Positions 8,594 to 18,433 of a stretch of DNA of 64,000 nucleotides are shown here, piece after piece. The notes beneath the pieces are model-generated. The model did no database searches and had not been told where the DNA came from. It was given only the letters and a program-made list of their open reading frames with translations. A program made the position numbers and the translations under genes. The stretch lies in assembly GCA_030263805.2 (NCBI GenBank), contig CP136010.1:1751001-1815000 (forward strand). Reading direction: 5' to 3'. The stretch comes from Pseudomonas sp. FeN3W. Lineage in GTDB: Bacteria; Pseudomonadota; Gammaproteobacteria; Pseudomonadales; Pseudomonadaceae. Position 1 is the first letter of the stretch. Every line of letters starts with the position of its first letter.

Positions 8594-9940
8594 TCACTTG
8601 CCAGCGACCATCATTCGCTCGATCAGCACCGAGCCGGTCCGCACGTTGCCGCGCGTTTCCACATCGCAACCGACCGCCACGATCTGGCGGAACATGTCGC
8701 GCAGGTTGCCGGCAATCGTCACTTCCTGCACCGGGAACTGGATCTCGCCATTCTCGATCCAGTAGCCGCCTGCGCCGCGAGAATAGTCGCCGGTCACCAG
8801 GTTCAGGCCCTGCCCCATCAGCTCCGTCACCAGCAGGCCACGGCCCATGCGTCGGATCAGCGCTGCCTGGTCCTCGTCCCCATGGCTGACGAACAGGTTG
8901 TGTACGCCCCCGGCATTGGCCGTGCTGGGCATACCGAGCTTGCGCCCGGAATAGGTCGAAAGCACATAGGACAGCAAGCGACCGTTCTCCACGAACGGCT
9001 TGGCATAGGTCGCCAGGCCATCGCCATCGTAGCTGGCACTGCCGAGGGCACGCGGGATGTGCGGACGCTCATCGAGGCTCAGCCACTCGGGAAACAGCGT
9101 CTGTCCCAGGGCATCCTCGAGATAGGACGCCTTGCGGTAAAGATTTCCGCCGGAAATCGCTGCGATGAAGTGGCTAAACAGTCCGGTCGCCAGCTCGGGG
9201 GCGAACAGTACCGGCACTTCGCAGGTAGGAACCGGACGCGCGCCCAGACGCCGCACGGCACGCTCGGCGGCGCGCTGGCCGATGGTCTGCGGGTCGAGCA
9301 GCGCTTCGCCGATGCGATTGACGTCGTAGAAGTAGTCACGCTGCATCTGCCCTTCGCTCTCGGCGATCATCACGCAACTCAGGCTGTGACGGCTGCTGCA
9401 ATATCCACCGATGAAGCCATTGCTGTTGCCGTAGGCACGGCAGCCCTGATGAGTATTGAGGGTGGTGCCGTCTGCGTTGCGGATTCGCTGATCGAAGGCG
9501 AACGCGGCGCCCTCACAGCTCAACGCCTGCTCGATGGCCTGTTCGGGGGTGATCGCCCACGGATGGTAAAGATCGAGCTCGGGAAGCTCGCGCGCCATCA
9601 GCGTGGCGTCAGCGAGACCGGCGAACTCGTCCTCCGAGGCATGCCTAGCGATGGCCAGCGCGGCGGCCACGGTTTCACGGATGGCATCGTCGCCACTGCC
9701 GGTGGTGCTCGCCGTGCCTTTGCTCTGGCCGACATAGAGCGTAATGCCGAAGCCCTGGTCGCGATTGAACTCGACCGTCTCCACCTCACGCTGACGCACC
9801 GTGGTCGACAGGCCCTGCTCCATGGAGACCGAAACCTCGCTGGCGCTGGCGCCCTGCCGACGCGCTTCCTCGATGATGCGCTCGACCTTCTCGCGCAAAC
9901 CGGGCAGCGCGTGCGGGCCGATGCCCTCTACTTCACTCAT
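8594..9940 (-). CDS. pmbA: PmbA/TldE, metalloprotease subunit
   Basis: Partner of TldD in the TldD/TldE protease, which degrades unfolded peptides and processes some modified peptides (microcin B17, CcdA in E. coli). The 448-aa protein has the family blocks SVSMEQGLSTTVRQREVE, GYCSSRHSLS and YSRGAGGYWIENGEI near the C-terminus. It lacks the HExxxH of TldD, as expected for this subunit. ATG at 9940 is chosen because GGGAG precedes it. tldD lies nearby on the same strand, separated by darP. Confidence 0.94.
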   Translation of the reverse strand: MSEVEGIGPHALPGLREKVERIIEEARRQGASASEVSVSMEQGLSTTVRQREVETVEFNRDQGFGITLYVGQSKGTASTTGSGDDAIRETVAAALAIARHASEDEFAGLADATLMARELPELDLYHPWAITPEQAIEQALSCEGAAFAFDQRIRNADGTTLNTHQGCRAYGNSNGFIGGYCSSRHSLSCVMIAESEGQMQRDYFYDVNRIGEALLDPQTIGQRAAERAVRRLGARPVPTCEVPVLFAPELATGLFSHFIAAISGGNLYRKASYLEDALGQTLFPEWLSLDERPHIPRALGSASYDGDGLATYAKPFVENGRLLSYVLSTYSGRKLGMPSTANAGGVHNLFVSHGDEDQAALIRRMGRGLLVTELMGQGLNLVTGDYSRGAGGYWIENGEIQFPVQEVTIAGNLRDMFRQIVAVGCDVETRGNVRTGSVLIERMMVAGK

Positions 9941-10046
9941 AAGCACTCCCAAACAATCGAATCAAGTTGCAACCTGGCGCCGCTCCTCTGAAGCCTGCTG
10001 CCAGGGCTGCTGTTATCATGGCGGCATTTCCTAGTGGACCACCCCC

Positions 10047-10568
10047 ATGTCTGAACACTCCGACGCCGACGATTTCGACGAAAAAAGCAAATCCCAGGTC
10101 AAACGCGAACTGCTTGCCCTGCAGGAGCTTGGCGAACGGCTGACCACCCTAAAGCCTGACCTAATCGCCCGCCTGCCGCTGAGCGACGCCTTGCAGAAGG
10201 CACTGGCCGACGCGCCGAAACACAAGGCGCATATCGCGCGCAAACGGCACATCCAGTACATCGGCAAGCTGATGCGCGACCAGGATGTCGATGCCATTCT
10301 GGCGCTGGTCGATCAACTGGACGCCTCGACACGCCAATACAACGAGCGCTTCCATGCCTTGGAGCGCTGGCGCGATCGTCTGATCGGCGGCGACGACGCC
10401 ACCCTGGAAGCGTTCGTAGCCGAGTACCCCGAGACCGACCGCCAGCATCTGCGTGGGCTGATCCGCCATGCCCAGCACGAGGCAGCACGCAACAAGCCGC
10501 CGGCCGCCAGCCGCAAGATCTTCAAGTACATCCGCGAACTGGACGAAGCCAAACGCGGTTTGCGGTAA
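10047..10568 (+). CDS. darP: DarP (YjgA), 50S ribosome assembly-associated protein
   Basis: Small basic/acidic helical protein that associates with late 50S assembly intermediates. Family features are the N-terminal KSKSQVKRELLALQELGERL, the helical middle HKAHIARKRHIQYIGKLMR and the C-terminal SRKIFKYIRELDEAKRGLR. Length is 173 aa. It is the only rightward gene between pmbA and tldD, an arrangement known in Pseudomonas. Confidence 0.93.
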   Translation: MSEHSDADDFDEKSKSQVKRELLALQELGERLTTLKPDLIARLPLSDALQKALADAPKHKAHIARKRHIQYIGKLMRDQDVDAILALVDQLDASTRQYNERFHALERWRDRLIGGDDATLEAFVAEYPETDRQHLRGLIRHAQHEAARNKPPAASRKIFKYIRELDEAKRGLR

Positions 10569-10570
10569 AC

Positions 10571-10647
10571 AGCTACAAGCGGCAAGCCACAAGCTGCAGG
10601 TAACAGCGGCTTTTCTCTTGAAGCTTGCGGCTTGCAGCTTGCCGCTG
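10571..10647. repeat. REP-like inverted repeat / bidirectional terminator (copy 1)
   Basis: A rich inverted repeat fills the gap between convergent darP and tldD. The left arm (10571-10599) contains CAAGCGGCAAGCCACAAGC and the right arm (10617-10647) its near complement GCTTGCGGCTTGCAGCTTGC. Each arm itself repeats the AAGCnGCAAGC unit. A second copy lies at 12963-13031. Such AAGCTGCAAG hairpins are common intergenic elements in this bacterial group; termination is an inference. Confidence 0.7.
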
Positions 10648-10650
10648 CCT

Positions 10651-12093
10651 TCAAGCTCCCGTACCCCCTACCGTGATTTCGTCGATCTTCAGTGTCGGCT
10701 GGCCGACGCCCACCGGCACGGACTGCCCATCCTTGCCACAGGTGCCGACACCGCTGTCGAGCGCCAGGTCGTTACCGACCATCGACACCCGGTTCATCAC
10801 CTCCGGACCGTTACCGATCAGGGTTGCGCCCTTCACCGGTGTGGTGATCTTGCCATCCTCGATCAGGTACGCCTCGCTGGTGGAGAAGACGAACTTGCCG
10901 CTGGTGATGTCGACCTGGCCGCCGCCGAGGCTGGCGCAGTAGATACCCTTCTTCACCGAGCGGATGATTTCCTGCGGATCGCTCTCGCCAGCCAGCATGT
11001 AGGTGTTGGTCATGCGCGGCATCGGCAGGTGTGCGTAAGACTCGCGCCGCCCGTTGCCGGTCGGCGCGACGCCCATCAGGCGGGCGTTCAACTTGTCCTG
11101 GATATAACCCTTGAGAATGCCGTTCTCGATCAGCGTGGTGCACTGCGTCGGCGTGCCTTCGTCATCGACGCTGAGCGAGCCTCGGCGATCCGCCAGGGTG
11201 CCGTCATCGACGATGGTGCACAGGCTGGACGCCACCTTCTGGCCGATCCGGCCGCTGTAGGCCGAGCTGCCCTTGCGATTGAAATCACCCTCCAGGCCGT
11301 GACCGACGGCCTCGTGCAACAACACCCCGGACCAGCCAGGCCCAAGCACGACCGGCAAGGAACCGGCCGGCGCCGGCACCGCTTCGAGGTTGACCAGCGC
11401 CTGACGCAATGCCTCACGGGCGTAGCCCATGGCGCGATCCTCGGTGAGGAAGTACTGGTAGCCGGTACGCCCGCCGCCGCCCTGGCCACCGCGCTCGCGG
11501 CGGCCGTTCTGCTCGACGATCACGCTGACGTTGAAACGCACCAGCGGGCGGATATCGGCCGCCATGCCACCGTCCATTCCGGCCACCAAGATATGCTCCC
11601 AGACGCCCGCCAGGCTCACCGTGACCTGCTTGATCCGCGGGTCCAGCGCCCTGGTCGCGACGTCGATGCGCTTGAGCAGCTCGACCTTCTCGGCACGCCC
11701 CAGGCCGTCGAGCGGATTGTCCTGCGCGTACAACGGCGCGAATGCCGCCCGGGACAGCACCTCCACCCGCCCCTGTCGGCCGCTGCGCGCGATGGAGCGT
11801 GCAGCCTGGGCTGCCTGTCGCAAGGCATCGGCAGTGATCGCGTTACTGTAGGCGAAACCGGTTTTCTCGCCGGACAGCGCGCGCACGCCGACGCCCTGCT
11901 CCAGATGGAAGCCTCCCTCCTTGACGATGCCATCCTCGAGCACCCAGGACTCGGAAACCTGATCCTGAAAGTACAGGTCCGCCGCATCCACGCCGGGCCC
12001 GGCGAGCTCACCGAGCAGGCCTGGTAGGTCATCGATACCCAGGCCGCCAGGGGTCAGCAGTCGCTCGGTGACAGGTAACAGCAGTTCACTCAT
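10651..12093 (-). CDS. tldD: TldD, metalloprotease catalytic subunit
   Basis: Zinc-dependent protease subunit that forms a heterodimer with PmbA/TldE. The metal-binding HEAVGH motif sits at residues 260-265 and continues GLEGDFNRKGSSAYSG. The C-terminus has the conserved region GGGQVDITSGKFVFSTSEAY. The frame is open far upstream, but ATG 12093 (MSELLLPVTERLL) gives the normal 480 aa. It starts 2 bp after the stop of the upstream amidase gene, so the two are co-transcribed. Confidence 0.95.
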   Translation of the reverse strand: MSELLLPVTERLLTPGGLGIDDLPGLLGELAGPGVDAADLYFQDQVSESWVLEDGIVKEGGFHLEQGVGVRALSGEKTGFAYSNAITADALRQAAQAARSIARSGRQGRVEVLSRAAFAPLYAQDNPLDGLGRAEKVELLKRIDVATRALDPRIKQVTVSLAGVWEHILVAGMDGGMAADIRPLVRFNVSVIVEQNGRRERGGQGGGGRTGYQYFLTEDRAMGYAREALRQALVNLEAVPAPAGSLPVVLGPGWSGVLLHEAVGHGLEGDFNRKGSSAYSGRIGQKVASSLCTIVDDGTLADRRGSLSVDDEGTPTQCTTLIENGILKGYIQDKLNARLMGVAPTGNGRRESYAHLPMPRMTNTYMLAGESDPQEIIRSVKKGIYCASLGGGQVDITSGKFVFSTSEAYLIEDGKITTPVKGATLIGNGPEVMNRVSMVGNDLALDSGVGTCGKDGQSVPVGVGQPTLKIDEITVGGTGA

Positions 12094-12095
12094 AT

Positions 12096-12941
12096 TCACT
12101 CCAAACGGTCCGTGGCCAGGCACGGTACGGAAAATCGGCGGTGGCGCTGCAGCGGCATTCGCTGGCGAATGGCAGCCTGTTCGGACGCATCCCGAGCGGC
12201 AAGCAAAGCCGCCTCGCCAGTCGCCTGCTCGCACAGCAGACGGCCCCATGGGTCCACGATAGACGAATGCCCATGGGTGAGGCGACCGCCAGGATGCTCT
12301 CCACCCTGCGCGGCAGCCAGGATATAGCACTGCGTCTCGATGGCACGGGCGCGAATCAACGTCGCCCAGTGCGCCTCACCGGTCACCGTGGTGAACGCCG
12401 ACGGCACGCTGATCAACTCCGCACCCGCCGCCCTCAGCGCAGCGTATAGCTCGGCGAAACGCAGGTCATAACACACGCTCAGCCCCAGGCGTCCGACCGG
12501 TGTGTCGGCGACCACCAGCCGTTGCCCCGCCGCATAGTCGTCCGATTCACGGTAGTGGCCACGGTTGTCGGCAACCTCCGCATCGAACAGATGCAGCTTG
12601 TCGTAGCGCGCCACCCGCTGCCCCTGATCATCGAACAGCAGCGAGCAGGCATTCGGCTTGCCCTGCGGGTCGTCGTCGGGCGGCAACGGCAGAGTGCCGG
12701 CCACGATCCATAACCTGAGGTCTCGGGCCACCTGTTTCAACCAGGGCAGGATCGGCCCGTTACCGGCGGCTTCGGCCCGTCCCAATTGCGGTAGATCGCT
12801 GCGGCCCATGGCGACGAAGTTCTCCGGCAGCACCGCCAGCCGCGCGCCCGCTTCGGCCGCCTGCTCGAGCAACGCGCGCGCGCGGGCCAGATTGAGGGTG
12901 ACATCCGCCTGGCTGGCCATTTGAATTACGGCTAAGGACAT
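12096..12941 (-). CDS. Carbon-nitrogen hydrolase (Nit family), probable deaminated-glutathione amidase
   Basis: Cytosolic nitrilase-superfamily amidase. The catalytic triad is visible: Glu40 (AVLPENFVAMG), Lys115 (RYDKLHLFD) and Cys157 (LSVCYDLRFAELY). The CYDLRF signature and neighbourhood fit the Nit1/YbeM branch, which hydrolyses deaminated glutathione, a repair reaction; substrate is inferred from family. ATG 12941 follows a GGAG site; length is 281 aa. It lies between yhdP and tldD in one leftward transcription unit. Confidence 0.88.
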   Translation of the reverse strand: MSLAVIQMASQADVTLNLARARALLEQAAEAGARLAVLPENFVAMGRSDLPQLGRAEAAGNGPILPWLKQVARDLRLWIVAGTLPLPPDDDPQGKPNACSLLFDDQGQRVARYDKLHLFDAEVADNRGHYRESDDYAAGQRLVVADTPVGRLGLSVCYDLRFAELYAALRAAGAELISVPSAFTTVTGEAHWATLIRARAIETQCYILAAAQGGEHPGGRLTHGHSSIVDPWGRLLCEQATGEAALLAARDASEQAAIRQRMPLQRHRRFSVPCLATDRLE

Positions 12942-12962
12942 GGGGGGCTCCTTCGTCGAGCG

Positions 12963-13031
12963 GCAAGCTTCAAGCTGCAAGTCAAAGCGGGATCGTGCAC
13001 CGTCGCTTTTCAACTTGCAGCTTGCGGCTGC
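12963..13031. repeat. REP-like inverted repeat (copy 2)
   Basis: The arms GCAAGCTTCAAGCTGCAAGT (12963-12982) and ACTTGCAGCTTGCGGCTGC (13013-13031) pair over a 30-nt spacer, in the gap between yhdP and the Nit gene. It shares the AAGCTGCAAG core with copy 1 at 10571-10647. Here it lies inside a same-strand run, so it could act as a partial terminator or mRNA 3'-end stabiliser. Confidence 0.7.
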
Positions 13032-16000
13032 CTATTGCGGTTTCTCGAATGGTTTGTCGAAACTGATCTTCGGCGACTGCCAAGGGCCCTTGACGTCGTA
13101 CTGCACGCTGGCGAATCGCGCCACGCGGTCGCCGAGCAGCTTGTCCACCACGAACAGCGCCCCGCCGATCGCCGGGGCGCCGACAATCAGCGCCGCCAGT
13201 GGCAGGTTGTTGCTGATCGGCAAGGTGACCAGCAACTTGGCGTCGATCTCGTCACGCGCCATATCCAGCCTGCCATTCAGTTCGAGGTTGGTCGACGGAC
13301 CGCTGACGGTGATCGGCTCGCCGGTGTTGAACACACCCTCCTTGGCCAGCAACCGACCATCCAGCCGGTCGTAACTGAGGCCCTTGCTGAACAGATCGGA
13401 GAAATCCAGCCGCAGGCGGCGCCCGATCGAGTTGAAGTTAAGCACGCCGAACACGCGCAACGCCTGGGCGCTGCCATCGATTTCGACGAACTGCCCCTTG
13501 CGCAGCCGCGGCTGCATGCTGCCGGAATAACGCGCCATGGCGAACCAGGCCGGCGAACCCGGCCACTGCCCGTCCACATCCAGGCGGAAACTGTCACTGG
13601 TCACCGAAGGCGCAAAGCCCCACGCAAGCAATACGTCGGCGAGATTGCGCCCTTCGAGACGGCCCTTGTACCAGGTCCGCGCGCTGTCCCAACCACCGTT
13701 GCCGGTGATCTTCAGCCCCTTGAGGTCGAGAGCGATATCGCGGAACTCGACCCCGCCGCTGACCGGGCGCAGCTTCAACGCCCAGGCGCCAAGCGCATCG
13801 TCGCCCAGCGAAACCCGTTTGATGGCGACATCCATCGCCGGCAGGCTCTGCGGGTCGACATCCGCCAGCGGATCGGGTCGCTCCTTGACCACTGCTTCGT
13901 CGGATTGCGCGGCAGCCGGCAGGCGCAGGTGCTCGAGATCGGCCACGATGATGCCGCCCTCGGCATCCGGCAGGCGAACCGAGCCACTGATGATCGAACT
14001 GCGAAGACCAAGGTCCCAGGCTTCGCTCATTCGCCGCAGGTCCAGCCCAAGGTTGTCGATCCGAGTACCAAAACCGTCGAAACGACCGATATCGACCTGC
14101 GCCCGGCGCAACAGCGAGCCGGTCGTCTGCTGCGCTTGCGCCTTGCCGTGGTGCTGCTCGAGCACCGCCTGCCAGGCCTTCAAATCCAGCTCCGGCAGGC
14201 GTCCCCTGACGTAAAGCCCGGCACTGGCCGGAAGATTGGCCGCACCGCCCCCCAGACGCAGCTCGCCGCGGCCCCGCGCCCAGGCATCCGGCGGCGCAGC
14301 GAACGTCAGGGCGGCGAGTGACCCGTGCCGGACACCGTAGCGACGCTCGGCCCCTTGCAGGGACATTCGCAACGACGTGTCACGGCGTTCGCGTGCAGGC
14401 TTGCCGAACGGCGCGGGCAGATCGATGCGCAGCCCCTGGAGCGAAGAGTCGATCTGCAACTGACTGTTCTCACCCGCCAGATCCAGACGCAGCTGGTAGG
14501 GCAATTCACCGCTGGCGGGCAGCGACTGCCCGATAGCGAGCCACTCAGTCAGACGCTTCAACTCCACGGCGCCCTGCGCCTCCAGGCGAGAGGCTGGCTT
14601 GCCGGGCGCGCCTGTCGCTACCGCCTTGCCCTTGACCGAAGAGCCGAACAGGCGCGCCTGGATGGCCTCTGCACTCAAGCCTCGCGTGGTGTCGTAGCGG
14701 AATTTTCCGCTGAGCTGCTCGAAGGCGAGCGCCGGCTCGGGAATCTTCAGCGTCACATCGTCGCTGGCGAAATCCACGATGACCCGCGGGGTGCCCTTGC
14801 CCAGCGGGATATGCAGGTCGAGCGCGCCGCTGAGCGCACCCTGGCCCTGCCAGCCAGCGAAGATCTCGCCGGTTCCGATCGGCGCCTCCTGCAGCAGCTT
14901 CAAGGCATCCGGCAGGCTGCTGGTGACCTGCCCCTTCACGGTCAGCTGCGGCACGTTGCCGGTCCCAGCACGAGGAATCTCTGCTGTCGCATCCCGCACC
15001 TGACTGTCGAGGATCCGCCCTTCCGCGAGCCGGACACGAACCCCGCTGTCTTCGATCAGCACCTCGCCACGACCCTGCTGCAGCAGGGGCCAGCCAGGCT
15101 GAAACGCCAGTTCGGCATCGCGCACCTTGAAATACAGGCTCAGGCTGCGCGCGCTGTCGGCAGCTCCCTTGCTCAATGCACCCTGGTACTGGAAATAACC
15201 TTGCTCGACCGTACCGCCGCGGATCGCTTCCCTAAGCCAGCTGACCAGCGCCGGACTCAACGCCGGCGAGCGTGTCGGCAGGTATTTTTCGGTGAAGCGC
15301 GCATCGCCATCGCTCAAGCCGACCCGCAGGTCCATGTAATCCTCTGCCGCGGGATCACGGGCCAGACGGATGAGAAAGTCCCCGGCGATCCTGCCCTCCT
15401 CGCCGTCGATACGCAGATAGGGCGCTGCCAGCGTGAAGGCCTGCTCATCCAGCGCCCAGGTCAGGCGTCCGCCGGCGTGTCGGTAGCGCCAGGGCTCGGG
15501 ATACAGGGGCGCAAGCTGCAGGCTGAAGTCGTCGCTGTCCACGCGCAGTTCTCCGCTGCCCAGGTCACCGCGAATGCTGCCACTCGCGTTGCCCACCGCC
15601 GGTATCCAGTTCTGTGCAGCGAAGCCGATCCGGTCCAGATTGGCGGCGAATTGCAGCCGCTGCGGCGACTCCACCTGCTGGTAGTAGTCGAGCCGCAGAT
15701 TGCGCAATGTTCCGCTGGGCTGCAGCGCCGTCAGCGTCTCGGCTGCAGCCGCTGGCAATGGTGCCAGTGCACGAACGAGCGTGGCGATCGGCGCGATAGC
15801 CAGCCGATCAGCCTGCAGTTGCCAATGCTGCCGAGTCTGATCCTGCTGCAGCTGGATGCGCGCATCGCCCCAACGCTCGCCGTCGAGATCGAATGCCAGC
15901 CGGTCCAACAGCAGCCGGTAGCCCTGCTCGTTGCGATCGATATACGCCTCGCCCCCCAGGTCCTCGAGCTGGACAGGCTCACGATCGGCAAAGGACGTGA

Positions 16001-16841
16001 TCAGCTGCGGCGCGTTAAGCCGTAGAACGGCACGCTCCAGCGCCTGTTCGCGCCAATTCGCCCACAGCTCACCGCCCATCTTCAGCGTTTGCAGGTGCCA
16101 GTCGGCCGTCAGCCGGCGCGGCAACCAGGCGGCCCAGTCGCTTTGGGGCAGGCTGAGGTACACCTGCGCCTCGGCGTGCTGCCAGCGCTGCGGCTGTACC
16201 CGCCCCTGAATGCGCAAGGCCAACGGCTGGCCATCCGGCAGGATGCTGCGCCCGTCCAAGCGGAGCCGCTCACCGTCGATACGCAGGCCCAGATCGGTGT
16301 AGCTCAAGGTCAGCGGCGACTCGCCGAATGGCTCCAGCGTGATCTGGCTGTTGCGCACCGCCAGCCCACGCACCCGCTGCAACGACTCGAGCATCTTCTG
16401 CGGGTCGGGCGGTTTCTGCTCGGTAGGAGTCGGCAAGCCCTCCACTCGCCACTTGCCCTCGGCATCTTCAGCGACAGACAGCTGCACGCCGCTGAACTCC
16501 AGGCGGCTCAGCCGCCATGCTCGTGCCCAGAGGCTCGCCGCCAGGTCCGGCACGATAGCGATACGGTCCAGGCGCATCGCGCTGTCCCCTTCACCGAGCA
16601 GCACATCATGCGCCAGCAAGCGGGGCGCGAAGCCTTCCCAGCGGCCTTCGAGCCTGCCCAGCGCGATTGGCATGCCCAGCGCCGCTTGCGCCTTTTCCTG
16701 AACCTCAGCGCGGTATTCGGCGACCAGAGGCACCAGCTGCCGCCCCAGGCTGACGTAAAGCGCGGCCAGAATCAGCCCGAACGCGGTTATCCAGAACAGC
16801 TGGCGCGACAGTGTCACGAGGAAGGCAGCGAGGCGGTTCAT
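13032..16841 (-). CDS. yhdP: YhdP family AsmA-like protein
   Basis: Very large (1269 aa) inner-membrane-anchored protein of the AsmA/TamB clan. With TamB and YdbH, YhdP is implicated in carrying phospholipids to the outer membrane in E. coli. One N-terminal transmembrane helix is seen (LFWITAFGLILAALYVSLG), then a long periplasmic beta-rich body and a C-terminal AsmA_2-type region (INTGEPITVSGPSTNLELNG-like, starting near 1150) ending PWQSPKISFDKPFEKPQ. It lies between rng and the Nit gene, as in other pseudomonads. Confidence 0.9.
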   Translation of the reverse strand: MNRLAAFLVTLSRQLFWITAFGLILAALYVSLGRQLVPLVAEYRAEVQEKAQAALGMPIALGRLEGRWEGFAPRLLAHDVLLGEGDSAMRLDRIAIVPDLAASLWARAWRLSRLEFSGVQLSVAEDAEGKWRVEGLPTPTEQKPPDPQKMLESLQRVRGLAVRNSQITLEPFGESPLTLSYTDLGLRIDGERLRLDGRSILPDGQPLALRIQGRVQPQRWQHAEAQVYLSLPQSDWAAWLPRRLTADWHLQTLKMGGELWANWREQALERAVLRLNAPQLITSFADREPVQLEDLGGEAYIDRNEQGYRLLLDRLAFDLDGERWGDARIQLQQDQTRQHWQLQADRLAIAPIATLVRALAPLPAAAAETLTALQPSGTLRNLRLDYYQQVESPQRLQFAANLDRIGFAAQNWIPAVGNASGSIRGDLGSGELRVDSDDFSLQLAPLYPEPWRYRHAGGRLTWALDEQAFTLAAPYLRIDGEEGRIAGDFLIRLARDPAAEDYMDLRVGLSDGDARFTEKYLPTRSPALSPALVSWLREAIRGGTVEQGYFQYQGALSKGAADSARSLSLYFKVRDAELAFQPGWPLLQQGRGEVLIEDSGVRVRLAEGRILDSQVRDATAEIPRAGTGNVPQLTVKGQVTSSLPDALKLLQEAPIGTGEIFAGWQGQGALSGALDLHIPLGKGTPRVIVDFASDDVTLKIPEPALAFEQLSGKFRYDTTRGLSAEAIQARLFGSSVKGKAVATGAPGKPASRLEAQGAVELKRLTEWLAIGQSLPASGELPYQLRLDLAGENSQLQIDSSLQGLRIDLPAPFGKPARERRDTSLRMSLQGAERRYGVRHGSLAALTFAAPPDAWARGRGELRLGGGAANLPASAGLYVRGRLPELDLKAWQAVLEQHHGKAQAQQTTGSLLRRAQVDIGRFDGFGTRIDNLGLDLRRMSEAWDLGLRSSIISGSVRLPDAEGGIIVADLEHLRLPAAAQSDEAVVKERPDPLADVDPQSLPAMDVAIKRVSLGDDALGAWALKLRPVSGGVEFRDIALDLKGLKITGNGGWDSARTWYKGRLEGRNLADVLLAWGFAPSVTSDSFRLDVDGQWPGSPAWFAMARYSGSMQPRLRKGQFVEIDGSAQALRVFGVLNFNSIGRRLRLDFSDLFSKGLSYDRLDGRLLAKEGVFNTGEPITVSGPSTNLELNGRLDMARDEIDAKLLVTLPISNNLPLAALIVGAPAIGGALFVVDKLLGDRVARFASVQYDVKGPWQSPKISFDKPFEKPQ

Positions 16842-16890
16842 CTGGATGCGCTCCGGTCATCCTGGCCCTTGCGGCCCGGTCTGCCTTTGT

Positions 16891-18348
16891 TCAGAGCAAC
16901 ACCACGTCGTACTGTTCCTGGGAGTACATGCTTTCCACCTGGAACTTGATCGAACGACCGATAAAGGCCTCCAGATCGGCGACATTGCCCGACTCCTCGT
17001 CGAGCAGACGATCGATCACCTTCTGGTTGGCCAGCACCCGATAACCTTCGGCCTGGTAGGCCCGCGCCTCCCGCAGGATCTCGCGGAAGATCTCGTAGCA
17101 GACGGTCTCCGGTGTCTTCAGCTTGCCGCGCCCCTGACAGCACATGCAGGGTTCGCAGAGCACCTGTTCGAGGCTTTCGCGGGTGCGCTTGCGGGTCATC
17201 TGCACCAGGCCAAGTTCGGTGATGCCGATGATGTTGGTCTTGGCGTGATCGCGCTCGAGCTGCTTTTCCAGCGTGCGCAGGACCTGGCGACGATGCTCCT
17301 CGTCCTCCATGTCGATGAAGTCGATGATGATGATGCCGCCCAGATTGCGCAGCCGGAGCTGGCGTGCGATGGCGGTCGCCGACTCGAGATTGGTCTTGAA
17401 GATGGTTTCTTCCAGCGTGCGATGACCGACGAAGGCACCGGTGTTGACGTCGATGGTGGTCATCGCCTCGGCCGGATCGATGATCAGGTAACCGCCGGAC
17501 TTGAGCATGACCTTGCGCTCCAGCGCCTTCTGGATCTCGTCCTCGACGCCGTAGAGGTCGAAGATCGGCCGCTCGCCCGGATAGTGCTCGAGGCGGTCGC
17601 CGAGCTCGGGCATCAGCTCGCCGACGAACTGGGTGACCTTCTGGAAATTCTCCCGCGAATCGATGCGGATCTTCTCGATCCGCGGATTGACCAGATCACG
17701 CAGGGTGCGCATGGCCAGGGAGAGGTCTTCGTAGATCACCGTGGGGGCTTCGACGGTCTTGATCTGGCTGGCGATCTGTTCCCACAGACGGCGCAGATAG
17801 CGGATATCCATGAGGATCTCGTCGCTGCCGGCCCCTTCTGCCGCAGTACGCAGGATGAAACCACCTGCTTCCTGAATGCCCTCTGCCTCAACGCATTCGG
17901 CAACGACCTGCTTGAGCCGCTCGCGCTCGGCTTCATCTTCGATACGCAGGGAAATCCCGACATGGCTGGTGCGCGGCATGTACACCAGGTAGCGCGACGG
18001 GATCGACAGCTGCGTGGTCAGGCGCGCGCCCTTGGTGCCGATCGGGTCCTTGGTGACCTGCACGACCAGGCTCTGGCCTTCGTGAACCAGCGCATTGATC
18101 GGCTCGACGGCATTACCCTCGCGGGCGGAAATCTCCGATGCATGGATGAACGCGGCGCGATCCAGCCCTATGTCGACGAACGCCGCCTGCATACCCGGCA
18201 GCACCCGCACCACCTTGCCTTTGTAGATGTTGCCGACGATGCCGCGGCGCTGGGTACGCTCGACATGCACCTCCTGCAGCACACCGTTCTCCACCACCGC
18301 CACCCGCGACTCCATGGGGGTGATGTTCATCAGGATTTCTTCGCTCAT
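16891..18348 (-). CDS. rng: RNase G
   Basis: Endoribonuclease that matures the 16S rRNA 5' end and degrades some mRNAs. The N-terminal S1 domain (GNIYKGKVVRVLPGMQAAFV) is followed by the RNase E/G catalytic core with DVNTGAF and IIDFIDMEDEEHRR carrying the metal-binding acidic residues. A Cys-rich zinc-link-like CEPCMCCQGRG lies near 410. At 485 aa it lacks the C-terminal scaffold of RNase E. It is downstream of maf in a leftward run. Confidence 0.95.
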   Translation of the reverse strand: MSEEILMNITPMESRVAVVENGVLQEVHVERTQRRGIVGNIYKGKVVRVLPGMQAAFVDIGLDRAAFIHASEISAREGNAVEPINALVHEGQSLVVQVTKDPIGTKGARLTTQLSIPSRYLVYMPRTSHVGISLRIEDEAERERLKQVVAECVEAEGIQEAGGFILRTAAEGAGSDEILMDIRYLRRLWEQIASQIKTVEAPTVIYEDLSLAMRTLRDLVNPRIEKIRIDSRENFQKVTQFVGELMPELGDRLEHYPGERPIFDLYGVEDEIQKALERKVMLKSGGYLIIDPAEAMTTIDVNTGAFVGHRTLEETIFKTNLESATAIARQLRLRNLGGIIIIDFIDMEDEEHRRQVLRTLEKQLERDHAKTNIIGITELGLVQMTRKRTRESLEQVLCEPCMCCQGRGKLKTPETVCYEIFREILREARAYQAEGYRVLANQKVIDRLLDEESGNVADLEAFIGRSIKFQVESMYSQEQYDVVLL

Positions 18349-18433
18349 TGTTGTTCTCGGCGGTGGCTTGATGTGCAGCGCTAGCTGGTGGTTGAGTCGA
18401 TTCTAACCGGCCTTCGCACCGGAGCCACAGGCT

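Noticed and set aside
13035..16025. Long rightward open frames (428 and 566 codons) opposite yhdP
   Set aside because: They are antisense to a well-supported 1269-aa gene, have low-complexity Arg/Gln/His-rich translations and no ribosome site; long antisense frames are expected at high GC.
17101..17160. Odd Cys cluster CEPCMCC in RNase G
   Set aside because: Position and spacing fit the zinc-link region of this enzyme family, so it is not unusual enough to report.
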